This document shows, one piece after another, positions 1-5,335 of a DNA stretch of 32,523 bases; within the stretch, counting starts at the first letter, position 1; every line of letters starts with the position of its first letter. The notes beneath the pieces are model-generated. The model was not told where the DNA came from, ran no database searches, and worked only from the letters and a program-made list of their open reading frames with translations. A program made the translations under genes and the position numbers. The stretch is from Halobacteriales archaeon QS_4_69_31 (lineage in GTDB: Archaea; Halobacteriota; Halobacteria; Halobacteriales; Haloarculaceae), in NCBI GenBank assembly GCA_003021655.1, contig PXRP01000040.1, positions 1 to 32,523 of the forward strand, in the 5' to 3' direction.

Positions 1-51
1 CGACTCTTCGAGGGTGGCAAACAGCTGCGAGTGCTCGTCACTCGTTTCCAT
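1..51 (-). CDS. 5' end of an unidentified gene running off the left edge
   Basis: An ATG at 51 opens a frame that stays open to the window edge, giving 17 residues that begin METSDEHSQLF. It lies 122 bases past the end of the decayed winged-helix gene on the same strand, so the two may once have been a pair. Too little is visible for any function. Confidence 0.35.
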   Translation of the reverse strand, partial: METSDEHSQLFATLEES

Positions 52-172
52 ACCTGAACCAAAAGCGTATCATTCCAAAAGAATTCCGCTCCTCAGGTAG
101 TACCCTCGTCTTCGAGTATTCCGTACTCCCAGGGTTGGCATCGGCCTCCTCCAACTTCGATCAAGTACGATC

Positions 173-708
173 TTAGACGACCGGGTGGTGGAACGACTCG
201 ATCAGCCTGTCTGCTGCCTCTGCACATGGGCCCCCTTCCGCCAGCAAATCAACGATCAGCTGCGGGGTAGACACGACAGTGTGGCTGTCGCGTTGCGCCG
301 CCTTGTAGAAAACGTGGTCATCTATCACTCGTACTCGCGTGTTCCCCCCGCCGAGCAATCCCTTATTCTCGATAATCTTCGTCCACTTCTCTGCCTGCTC
401 GGCTGGATGTAGAAATCAGTCGTGGAAGGGAACAGAAATCCCTGCACGAGAGTCTCCGCCTGGTACGTGGTCAACGCATAGTCCAAGTCGGTCTCTTCCA
501 GAAGTTCCATCGGCTGTTGGAGCGAGACAGAAAGCTGGTTCGGTGTGACACGGATATCCTGCCATTCCTCGTACAGCGCCTACGGATCGAGAACAATCGT
601 GTCCGCAATCAGACCCCCCTCTTCCAACCTCTTGGTATACTCAAGGACCCACGGCTCTGATGCATCCACCACCTTCGCAATCTGGCTTGTTGAACTCCAT
701 ACTACCAC
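173..708 (-). pseudogene. Decayed winged-helix (AbiEi-antitoxin-like) gene
   Basis: Three minus-strand pieces fit one ancestral protein. Bases 708-583 encode a helix-turn-helix (SQIAKVVDASEPWVLEYTKR) that ends at an in-frame TAG at 580-582. The same frame then continues through 579-about 400 with a stretch containing YALTTYQAETLVQGFLFP. After a frameshift near 390-360 the C-terminal part (STPQLIVDLLAEGGPCAEAA) runs to a stop at 173. The pattern recalls the MarR/AbiEi-like antitoxins common in haloarchaea, but that family name is from memory. The N-terminus is missing: homology fades where the tRNA array begins. One stop and one frameshift make it a pseudogene. Confidence 0.55.
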
Positions 709-770
709 CCGGAGCCGCAACGGGCGACCCCGAAGGGTGCTGCTCACACTACACGCGAGCAGCGAACGCC

Positions 771-814
771 GGGAGCGGAACGCTCCCGAGCCCAGCCTCG
801 CTTCGCTCGGCTGG
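771..814. repeat. Paired hairpins after tRNA unit 1
   Basis: Two inverted repeats sit just past the 3' end of the tRNA at 817-945. GGGAGCG (771-777) pairs with CGCTCCC (781-787) across a 3-base loop, and CCAGCC (792-797) pairs with GGCTGG (809-814). A very similar pair follows the next tRNA-like unit, so this looks like a repeated structural module, possibly for termination or processing of the minus-strand transcript. Confidence 0.6.
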
Positions 815-816
815 AC

Positions 817-945
817 GTCCCCGGCACGATTCGAACGTGCGACACCTGGCTTCGAAGGCCAGTGTCCTCGTGAGAGTCGAAGACTCGAACGAGGGCTCGT
901 CAGACGTGCTCTGACGGTGCTCTGTCCAGACTGAGCTACGGGGAC
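817..945 (-). tRNA. tRNA-Arg(TCG) gene with about 54-base insertion
   Basis: On the minus strand GTCCCCG (945-939) pairs perfectly with the 3' acceptor strand CGGGGAC. The D-arm GCTC/GAGC is intact, the anticodon arm is CTGGC-CTTCGAA-GCCAG with anticodon TCG, and the T-arm is GCACG-TTCGAAT-CGTGC. The gene is 129 rather than about 75 bases because roughly 54 bases sit between the D-arm and the anticodon stem (position 26/27). CAC flanks both possible splice points. I could not form a bulge-helix-bulge in any of the four registers, so a normal archaeal intron is not supported. The insert folds into two hairpins and holds a second GTTCGAGTC box and a second acceptor-like strand. It may be an unusual intron or a broken gene. 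Confidence 0.6.
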
Positions 946-1024
946 ATGGACGTGGCCGGAACACTGCTGGAGCCACAACAGCGTGCTCCCAGGTTACACC
1001 ACGGTGGAGAAGGATTCCACCACC

Positions 1025-1072
1025 GGAAGACGCACGCGTCTTCCGAGCCCTGCCTCGCTTTCGCTTGGCAGG
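1025..1072. repeat. Paired hairpins after tRNA-like unit 2
   Basis: GGAAGACGC (1025-1033) and GCGTCTTCC (1036-1044) form a perfect 9-bp stem with a 2-base loop. CCTGCC (1049-1054) pairs with GGCAGG (1067-1072), overlapping the acceptor end of the tRNA-like unit. The stretch between the stems (tcgctttcgctt) resembles that of the hairpin at 792-814, so the modules share ancestry. Confidence 0.6.
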
Positions 1073-1143
1073 ACGCCGGGATTTGAACCCGGATCTCCGG
1101 CTCCTGAGGCGAAGGACGGCTCCAGCTCGTCGGCCACGTGATG
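1068..1143 (-). pseudogene. tRNA-like relic, unit 2 (Leu(CAG)-like loop)
   Basis: The T-arm is perfect: CCGGG-TTCAAAT-CCCGG on the minus strand (1092-1076). A 76-base span gives an acceptor stem with only 5 of 7 pairs (CATCACG against CGTCCTG). A CTCAGGA loop would place CAG at the anticodon, but its stem has a mismatch and the long variable arm of a leucine tRNA is absent. No regular D-arm forms. I read it as a decayed tRNA rather than a working one; a different 5' half joined by an intron was looked for and not found. Confidence 0.35.
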
Positions 1144-1185
1144 AATACTGGCGACCGGAAAACAGTCGAGGCGGGACCCGGTGTC

Positions 1186-1205
1186 GGAAGCACCCTCGTG
1201 CTTCC
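1186..1205. repeat. Perfect 8-bp hairpin after tRNA-like unit 3
   Basis: GGAAGCAC (1186-1193) and GTGCTTCC (1198-1205) form a perfect stem with a 4-base loop. It lies 27 bases past the 3' end of the tRNA-like unit at 1232-1307, matching the hairpins behind units 1 and 2. Confidence 0.6.
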
Positions 1206-1231
1206 TTTGTCCGGGATGTTCTCGATGGACG

Positions 1232-1307
1232 AGCCACCGACAGGATTTGAACCTGCGAGTTCCTGGCGAAGCAACGCCCCGACTCGACGGTCGCCACGCG
1301 CGGTCGG
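1232..1307 (-). pseudogene. tRNA-like relic, unit 3
   Basis: The T-arm GCAGG-TTCAAAT-CCTGT (1256-1240, one G-T pair) is followed by an acceptor-like strand CGGTGGC and a T discriminator. The 5' partner at the right distance (CCGACCG) pairs at 5 of 7 positions. No clear anticodon arm exists; instead GGCG-TTGCTT-CGCC makes a small hairpin in the middle. It is probably a decayed tRNA. A class II tRNA with a long variable arm is a weaker alternative. Confidence 0.3.
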
Positions 1308-1475
1308 GAAACTGACGGCACGACGGGCTATGACTCCCGGTGTGCCGTACGGGCTGAAGGAACGCACCGTCTCGACGACCACACGCTCGGGGGAACTGAC
1401 GGTGACGGCGTCACAGGTTCATGTCTGCACCTCGGTGGAACGACGCGGGGACATTGTCCACCGCCAGTTCCCAAG

Positions 1476-1551
1476 TGCTCCCGAGGGGAATTGAACCCCT
1501 GGCCTCCAGTTCGAAAGACTGGCGTCCCTCGCCAACGGGGGCTCCGGGAGC
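1476..1551 (-). tRNA. tRNA-Glu(TTC)-like gene with odd D-arm
   Basis: GCTCCCG (1551-1545) pairs with CGGGAGC, followed by an A discriminator at 1476. The anticodon arm CCAGT-CTTTCGA-ACTGG gives anticodon TTC, and the T-arm is AGGGG-TTCAATT-CCCCT. Acceptor and T-arm resemble the canonical tRNA-Glu(CTC) at 4537-4611. The D region (GAGCCCCCGTTGGCGAGGG) is unlike it: the near-universal T8 and A14 are missing, and the D-stem is only three pairs. Either a divergent element-borne tRNA-Glu or a decaying copy. The Doc toxin gene starts 61 bases away on the other strand. Confidence 0.55.
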
Positions 1552-1581
1552 TCCTAATACGCGACTGCGTGTGAGACGGAT

Positions 1582-1590
1582 GTTTAACAC
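1582..1590 (+). promoter_or_regulatory. TATA-like box for the Doc gene
   Basis: GTTTAACAC lies 23-31 bases before the ATG at 1613, the distance usual for leaderless haloarchaeal transcripts. It supports the 1613 start over the in-frame ATG at 1580, which would overlap the box. Confidence 0.4.
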
Positions 1591-1612
1591 GGTTCCGAGA
1601 GAACAGCATCCA

Positions 1613-2122
1613 ATGGCTGGGGACAATTCCGGGGAGTTGTGGTACCCGACCGTTGCGGATGTCATCACGATCCATGACGACATCCTCAACGAATATCCGG
1701 ATGCCGAGCCCGGAATTCGTAACCGAGAGGACATCGCATTCGCTCTTGAGTTCATCCGAGAGGGACACTTCGGAGAGCGTCCGCGGACAATTCATAAAAA
1801 GGCCTATCACCTTCTCCGACTACTGACAGCGAACCATCCATTCGTTGACGGCAACAAACGAACCGCCCTTGACACAACAGCCACGTTCTACTTTTTCAAC
1901 GGCTATGACTTCCGATTTGACGATGAAGTCAGAGAAATCCTCCAACAGTTTGCATCCGATGTATCTGCGGTGGAGCAGACCGATGTCGTGGATTATCTCG
2001 AAGCAACAACTGAACCTATTGATGTAGAGGAGATTGTCCAGCAATGGCGCGATGGTCTCATCGAGACCGGGGTCGAAAAATTCAACGAGTTCAGTGAGGA
2101 CGCAAACGGGGAGGAGGGATGA
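1613..2122 (+). CDS. Doc-type Fic-domain toxin
   Basis: The 169-residue product carries the Doc/Fic core motif HPFVDGNKRTA around residue 80, preceded by a helical region beginning VADVITIHDDIL and followed by a further helical C-terminus. In the Doc branch of Fic proteins this loop binds ATP, and characterised members phosphorylate the elongation factor that brings tRNA to the ribosome; the reaction here is inferred from family. The frame could open at 1580, but the TATA-like box at 1582-1590 and the typical family start near ELWYP favour 1613. No Phd-like antitoxin lies upstream, where there is only tRNA. A 47-residue ORF 41 bases downstream is the only candidate partner. The gene looks intact within a region of broken ones, as expected for an addiction module. 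Confidence 0.85.
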   Translation: MAGDNSGELWYPTVADVITIHDDILNEYPDAEPGIRNREDIAFALEFIREGHFGERPRTIHKKAYHLLRLLTANHPFVDGNKRTALDTTATFYFFNGYDFRFDDEVREILQQFASDVSAVEQTDVVDYLEATTEPIDVEEIVQQWRDGLIETGVEKFNEFSEDANGEEG

Positions 2123-2163
2123 TCCGAACCGTTTTGCCCATGTAGTAAGAACAGTATAGTACG

Positions 2164-2307
2164 ATGGCGACCGACGACAGCAACGCCAGCCACGAAACGG
2201 CGATGGACCGCGTCATGACGGACATCCGTCAGGAGCTGGTTCGTCGAGTCGCCAAACGCAACCGGGACGAACACCGGGACATCTACGACGCGCTTGACGA
2301 CGAATAA
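2164..2307 (+). CDS. 47-residue ORF after Doc, possible antitoxin
   Basis: ATG at 2164 to TAA at 2305 encodes MATDDSNASHETAMDRVMTD followed by a charged, probably helical stretch (IRQELVRRVAKRNRDEHRD) and an acidic end. It is too short for most gene callers. The frame is on the same strand as the Doc gene, 41 bases downstream, with an AT-rich stretch (acagtatagt) just before the ATG. I do not recognise a family. Position and size suggest an antitoxin in reversed order, which is inference only. Confidence 0.5.
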   Translation: MATDDSNASHETAMDRVMTDIRQELVRRVAKRNRDEHRDIYDALDDE

Positions 2308-2345
2308 CCGTTCTTCACCAGTCCGTTCAGGTCCGTCTTTGTATG

Positions 2346-2363
2346 CGGAACCATATGGTTCCG
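2346..2363. repeat. 18-bp perfect palindrome
   Basis: CGGAACCATATGGTTCCG reads the same on both strands. It abuts the 3' end of the tRNA fragment at 2366-2390 on its downstream side. It could be a recombinase or regulator site at an old element boundary. Confidence 0.7.
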
Positions 2364-2365
2364 AG

Positions 2366-2390
2366 CGCTTGGAGGAGGACTCGAACCTCC
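2366..2390 (-). other. 3' end of a tRNA gene (possible att relic)
   Basis: On the minus strand GGAGG-TTCGAGT-CCTCC is a perfect T-arm, followed by TCCAAGC and a G discriminator. No matching 5' half lies at the expected distance (about 2438). Instead the sequence above about 2403 is coding sequence of a DNA methylase fragment. A tRNA 3' end joined to a truncated gene is the usual look of an integration junction. The parent tRNA is not identifiable here. Confidence 0.5.
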
Positions 2391-2403
2391 CACGACCGGG
2401 GTT

Positions 2404-2748
2404 GGTGTGGCGTAATGAGGGATGCACGATCACCTATGCGGAGAAACTGCCGCGCGTGATAGTAGAAGTACGCGTACAGCGGTGATGTCAATTGGACCTC
2501 ACGGCTGGTCTCTTGTTCGGTGCGGGTATTGAGCTTGCTCTCGTACTCCGGCGAGAGTGCTTGGTGACACGTGTACGGTGGATTACAGACGATGGAATCG
2601 ACATCTGCCGTGAGGTCAGCTGGCGAGAGTTCTAGGAAATCCGTTGTCCGGGACGCGTGGGGTTGGCGGGACAAGGTTAGTGCTGTCGTCCCCATCAGGG
2701 CCGCGAGCGGACTGCGACCAATCCCGTCGACGTGATCCGGGGTCGAAC
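2404..2748 (-). pseudogene. Fragment of an N6-adenine DNA methyltransferase
   Basis: The frame contains VCNPPYT, the NPPY motif IV of N6-adenine methylases. Before it lies a GIGRSPLAALMGTTALTL segment matching the usual motif that ends in a conserved region, and after it SPLYAYFYYHARQFLRIGDRA then SLITP. That is a typical order for a large restriction- or defence-linked methylase. Only about 115 residues remain. The 5' side is cut by the IS630 element at 2749 and the 3' side by the tRNA 3' end near 2400. No partner nuclease is in the window. Confidence 0.7.
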
Positions 2749-3660
2749 TGATACTCACGGACATAGATACGTGAAGATATCCGGAACTTTGATCCGTTCG
2801 AGTGCAGAGAGAGCAGCATCACGAAGACCGTCGAGAGTCTCGAATAGACGGTTACCAAGTTCCTGATTGAGCTGTCTCCAGCACTCTTCGGTGGGGTTCA
2901 GCTCCGGTGAATCCCGCGGAAGATAACAGAGTTCGATCGGTGTGTCTTCGACGAAGTCCTGGACTGCATTCGCCGTGAAATACGACGCGTTGTCCAAGAC
3001 GACACAGATTTTCTCGCCGAACTCGGTCTGAAGTGCGTCGAGAGAATCTGTCGGGTCTGATCGATAGTCAGGACCGTGTATTCGTCGTCCAGGTCGTTGC
3101 GCTTTTTTTGAAGCCGTCTTCGCACGCCTCTTGGGCTCTTTCGTCGGATTTGTAGAACTCCGGCCGGGCTGTCTTCCAGGACAGCCCGGCCTCGGACAGC
3201 AATCGCCGGACGTGACGTTCGGAGAACTCTACATCGAACTCGTCGCGAAGAAACCGGCGAGCTAGTGGAACAGACCACGCGGGCGCGTCAATACCGACTT
3301 CTGCTGGTTGTTCGTGGAGGGCTTCGACGAATTGCTCGTGCTCTTGTTCGGTTAGTTTGGTTGGTCTCCCTGGTCGGGGCTCGTCGTAGACAACCTCCTC
3401 GAACGGCTCATCAGCGAGCCGTTCGAGTCGGTTGAACCACTTCGATGCCCATCCTTCAGAATATCCGTACAGTTCGGCTGCGTCTTTCTGTGTTACCTCA
3501 TCGATCCCTTTGTATGTGATTGCAGCCATAAGCCGCTCTGTCGCCTCTCCATCGTCAACCTCCGCCAGCACCTGGCGGAGGTGGTCGGTCGAAACATTCT
3601 CCAGAGTCATTACATCAACACACAGATTCTAACCTCATGTATTTTTAGCTGGGAGTATCA
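2749..3660 (-). mobile_element. IS630-family insertion sequence, internally deleted
   Basis: TGATACTC (2749-2756) and GAGTATCA (3653-3660) are 8-bp inverted ends bracketing an IS630-type transposase pseudogene. The left end overlaps the transposase stop codon. I saw no clear TA target duplication. Left of the element is a methylase fragment and right of it an integrase fragment, so insertion was accompanied or followed by loss of flanking DNA. The missing transposase middle means it cannot move by itself. Confidence 0.65.
2755..3610 (-). pseudogene. IS630-type transposase, middle deleted and frameshifted
   Basis: From the ATG at 3610, about 165 residues encode the helix-turn-helix part (KDAAELYGYSEGWASKWFNR) and the following linker with RPGRPTKLTE. 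A shift near 3115-3100 moves the frame to KKRNDLDDEYTVLTIDQTRQ. The reading then jumps to LQTEFGEKICVVLDNASYF, the second catalytic Asp region, and SPELNPTEECWRQLN, the Glu region, ending DIFTYLCP at 2755. The stretch between TIDQTRQ and LQTEFG, about 60-70 residues in intact relatives as I recall them, is absent. Both the frameshift and the deletion inactivate it. Confidence 0.8.
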
Positions 3661-4190
3661 CCCCGTACGTTCTCACGGCTTGGCACGCTCCCGTACTCCA
3701 AGGATGCGTCACGGATCTTCGATCGCTCCTCACGTGTGAGATAATCTCGCGGTGCTGTTGACTGGTTCTTCCGGGAGAAAGACAGCTCTGGCTCCCACGA
3801 CTCTGCGCCGCGCTGATGATGTCGCCATTTATAGAGCATCATCACGGCCTTCCGGCACGCATTCTTGTGAGCGTTTGAACACTCCCGCCGTCCGAGGTGG
3901 CGAAGATATCCGTCACCGTGGTCGTGCGTCAGGTTGGACGTGTACCCGTCTTCTTGCTCCCAGACCCAGCGGTGGAACTGATCCATCCGGGATGCACGAT
4001 TCTCCACGGTGGATGTCGCGTATCCTTCTGCTTTTTCCGGATCCTTCCCGAAGGTCAGCAGCCAGTCGAGACACCGTTCTCGCTCGCTGCGATAGTCGAG
4101 GTACTGCCGTTCGTTGAGTAGCTCTTCTGATGGTTCCGGGACGAGTTTGATCTCGTCCAAGGGGTCGGTTGCCTGGTCGCTGTTTTTCAT
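3661..4190 (-). pseudogene. Tyrosine integrase, N-terminal half only
   Basis: The 181-codon frame starts at 4190 and has the helical core-binding domain of archaeal phage-type integrases (ERERCLDWLLTFGKDPEKAEGYATSTVENRA...MDQFHRWVWEQ). It begins the catalytic domain with YLTREERSKIRDASL. The native sequence ends at about 3661; the last residues (DTPS, stop at 3645) are read from the IS630 end. The Arg-His-Arg-Tyr catalytic residues are therefore gone. The gene lies next to the tRNA-Glu with its duplicated 3' end, as expected for an element that used this tRNA as target. Confidence 0.75.
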
Positions 4191-4242
4191 TGCCTGCCCC
4201 TCGATTCGGGAACCCGGGTGATTACCTCTCGATTTCGCCGAT

Positions 4243-4345
4243 CGCCAGACGGCGGCCGATTTATGCCCGTGAATTTGATTGCCTCACGGACAGTCGAAAC
4301 CGCCAGACGGCGTCGGGTCGAATGCCGTGCTGAGTTTGATTGCCC
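4243..4345. repeat. Imperfect tandem repeat upstream of the integrase
   Basis: CGCCAGACGGCG occurs at 4243 and again at 4301, and TTTGATTGCC at 4274 and 4335, giving two diverged units about 58-61 bases apart. They lie between the integrase start (4190) and the tRNA-derived repeat (4408). In integrating elements this is where recombinase arm sites or the integrase promoter sit; the role here is inferred. No gene is seen in 4191-4407. Confidence 0.55.
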
Positions 4346-4407
4346 TCGAACATACGTTTACCTTGGGTTAGCACACGGCGAAAACCAGCAGAAGGCGACG
4401 GCGTGGG

Positions 4408-4429
4408 ATGCTCCGACGGGGATTTGAAC
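4408..4429. repeat. Duplicated 3' end of tRNA-Glu (att-like)
   Basis: These 22 bases are identical to 4536-4557, which cover the discriminator, the acceptor 3' strand and most of the T-arm of tRNA-Glu(CTC). Identity stops inside the T-stem. A short copy of a tRNA 3' end beside an integrase is the mark of integration. The copy is also part of an imperfect inverted repeat with tcaaatcccc at about 4492-4501. Confidence 0.7.
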
Positions 4430-4506
4430 TCGCCGAGACATTCCGGGTCGCTCCCTACGGTCGCTTCCCGGGCTGTGACTCGTCTGCTCAAATCCCCGCC
4501 GTCGCA

Positions 4507-4535
4507 TTTGCTGCTCACGGGTTGTTCGCAGCAAA
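4507..4535 (-). terminator. Hairpin just after tRNA-Glu
   Basis: TTTGCTGC (4507-4514) and GCAGCAAA (4528-4535) form a perfect 8-bp stem with a 13-base loop. On the minus strand it begins right after the tRNA 3' end and opens with TTTT, so it may mark the end of the tRNA transcript. Confidence 0.45.
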
Positions 4536-4536
4536 A

Positions 4537-4611
4537 TGCTCCGACGGGGATTTGAACCCCGGTCATTGCCTCGAGAGGGCAATATGATTGGCCGGACTAC
4601 ACTATCGGAGC
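4537..4611 (-). tRNA. tRNA-Glu(CTC)
   Basis: A complete 75-base cloverleaf. The acceptor is GCTCCGA/TCGGAGC with an A discriminator, the D region is the archaeal Glu type (TAGTGTAGTCCGGCCAATCA), the anticodon arm is TTGCC-CTCTCGA-GGCAA with anticodon CTC, and the T-arm is CGGGG-TTCAAAT-CCCCG. No intron and no encoded CCA. This is the intact host copy that bounds the accessory region on its right. Its 3' 22 bases are repeated at 4408-4429. Confidence 0.95.
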
Positions 4612-4686
4612 ACGACACCCGAAGGTTGCGAACTGTCGGGTATAACCATTGCGCTTTCGGTCGCTTCCGCCAGGCGCTCCCACACG

Positions 4687-5217
4687 TCACTCCTCTTCGA
4701 AGGGGGAGCCGGCGGCGTCTGGTTCGTGGCCGTGGAGGCTGATGATGTTCTCGCGGCCGACGCGGAGTTTGTTGATCTGCTCGCCGTCTTCCATCTCCGA
4801 GAGCAGCATACTGACTTTCGACTTCGACCAGCCGGTCGCGTCGACGATGCGGGCCTGTTTCATGCGGCCGTCGTTGTCCTCGAGGATGTCGACGATGACC
4901 TCCTCGTCGGACCGTTCGGCCGGTTCCTCTTCGGGTTCCTGTGGCTCCGTTCCGGGTTCGGGTGTGCTCTGTGGGCGGGTGTCGGGTTCGACGCGGCCGC
5001 CGGTGTCGGCGGCGGCCCCGGACCTGCCCAACAGCCCGCCGACGGTTTCGGACAGTCGTCCGCGCCAGACGGCCACGCCGGCCAGTCCGAGCACGAGCAA
5101 CAGCACGCCGGCCATGACCATCCCGCCGATATCGCCCGACGTCTGCAGGACGGCGATACGACTCGGGTCGGCGACGGACGCCGGCCAACCGAGAGTACTC
5201 GCTGTCGTTGTCAACAC
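4687..5217 (-). CDS. Membrane-anchored winged-helix protein
   Basis: The 176-residue product has a short N-terminus, one membrane segment (residues about 32-50, MVMAGVLLLVLGLAGVAVW), a Pro/Glu-rich acidic linker, and a C-terminal winged helix (about 105-160). The recognition region is MKQARIVDATGWSKSKVSML. Such tethered helix-turn-helix proteins are common in haloarchaea; the target is unknown. The start is a GTG at 5217. An ATG 25 codons further up is in frame but is followed by a TAG, so it cannot be used. A clear TATA box lies at 5303-5315. It is transcribed away from tRNA-Glu's upstream side and follows the glycosylation genes on the same strand. Confidence 0.75.
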   Translation of the reverse strand: MLTTTASTLGWPASVADPSRIAVLQTSGDIGGMVMAGVLLLVLGLAGVAVWRGRLSETVGGLLGRSGAAADTGGRVEPDTRPQSTPEPGTEPQEPEEEPAERSDEEVIVDILEDNDGRMKQARIVDATGWSKSKVSMLLSEMEDGEQINKLRVGRENIISLHGHEPDAAGSPFEEE

Positions 5218-5302
5218 GTGTTCCCCCGGGGGACCCTACGTCGTCGGAGACTGTGACGGGCGAGGGGTCGCCCCAGCATCTATGTCTACCATGTCAAGGT
5301 CA

Positions 5303-5315
5303 GTATAAAAACGCT
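5303..5315 (-). promoter_or_regulatory. TATA box for the winged-helix membrane protein
   Basis: On the minus strand GTTTTTATACTG is the strongest TATA-like sequence nearby. It is about 90 bases before the GTG start at 5217, implying a leader of roughly 60 bases rather than a leaderless transcript. Confidence 0.5.
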
Positions 5316-5335
5316 GTGAATAGCCCAGCCGTTCG

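Noticed and set aside
817-945. Standard archaeal intron in tRNA-Arg
   Set aside because: All four possible splice registers were tried; none pairs the 4 bases needed for a bulge-helix-bulge, and the site is not in the anticodon loop.
771-1205. CRISPR array
   Set aside because: The repeated elements are short hairpins behind tRNA-like units with uneven spacing and different sequences, not identical repeats with equal spacers.
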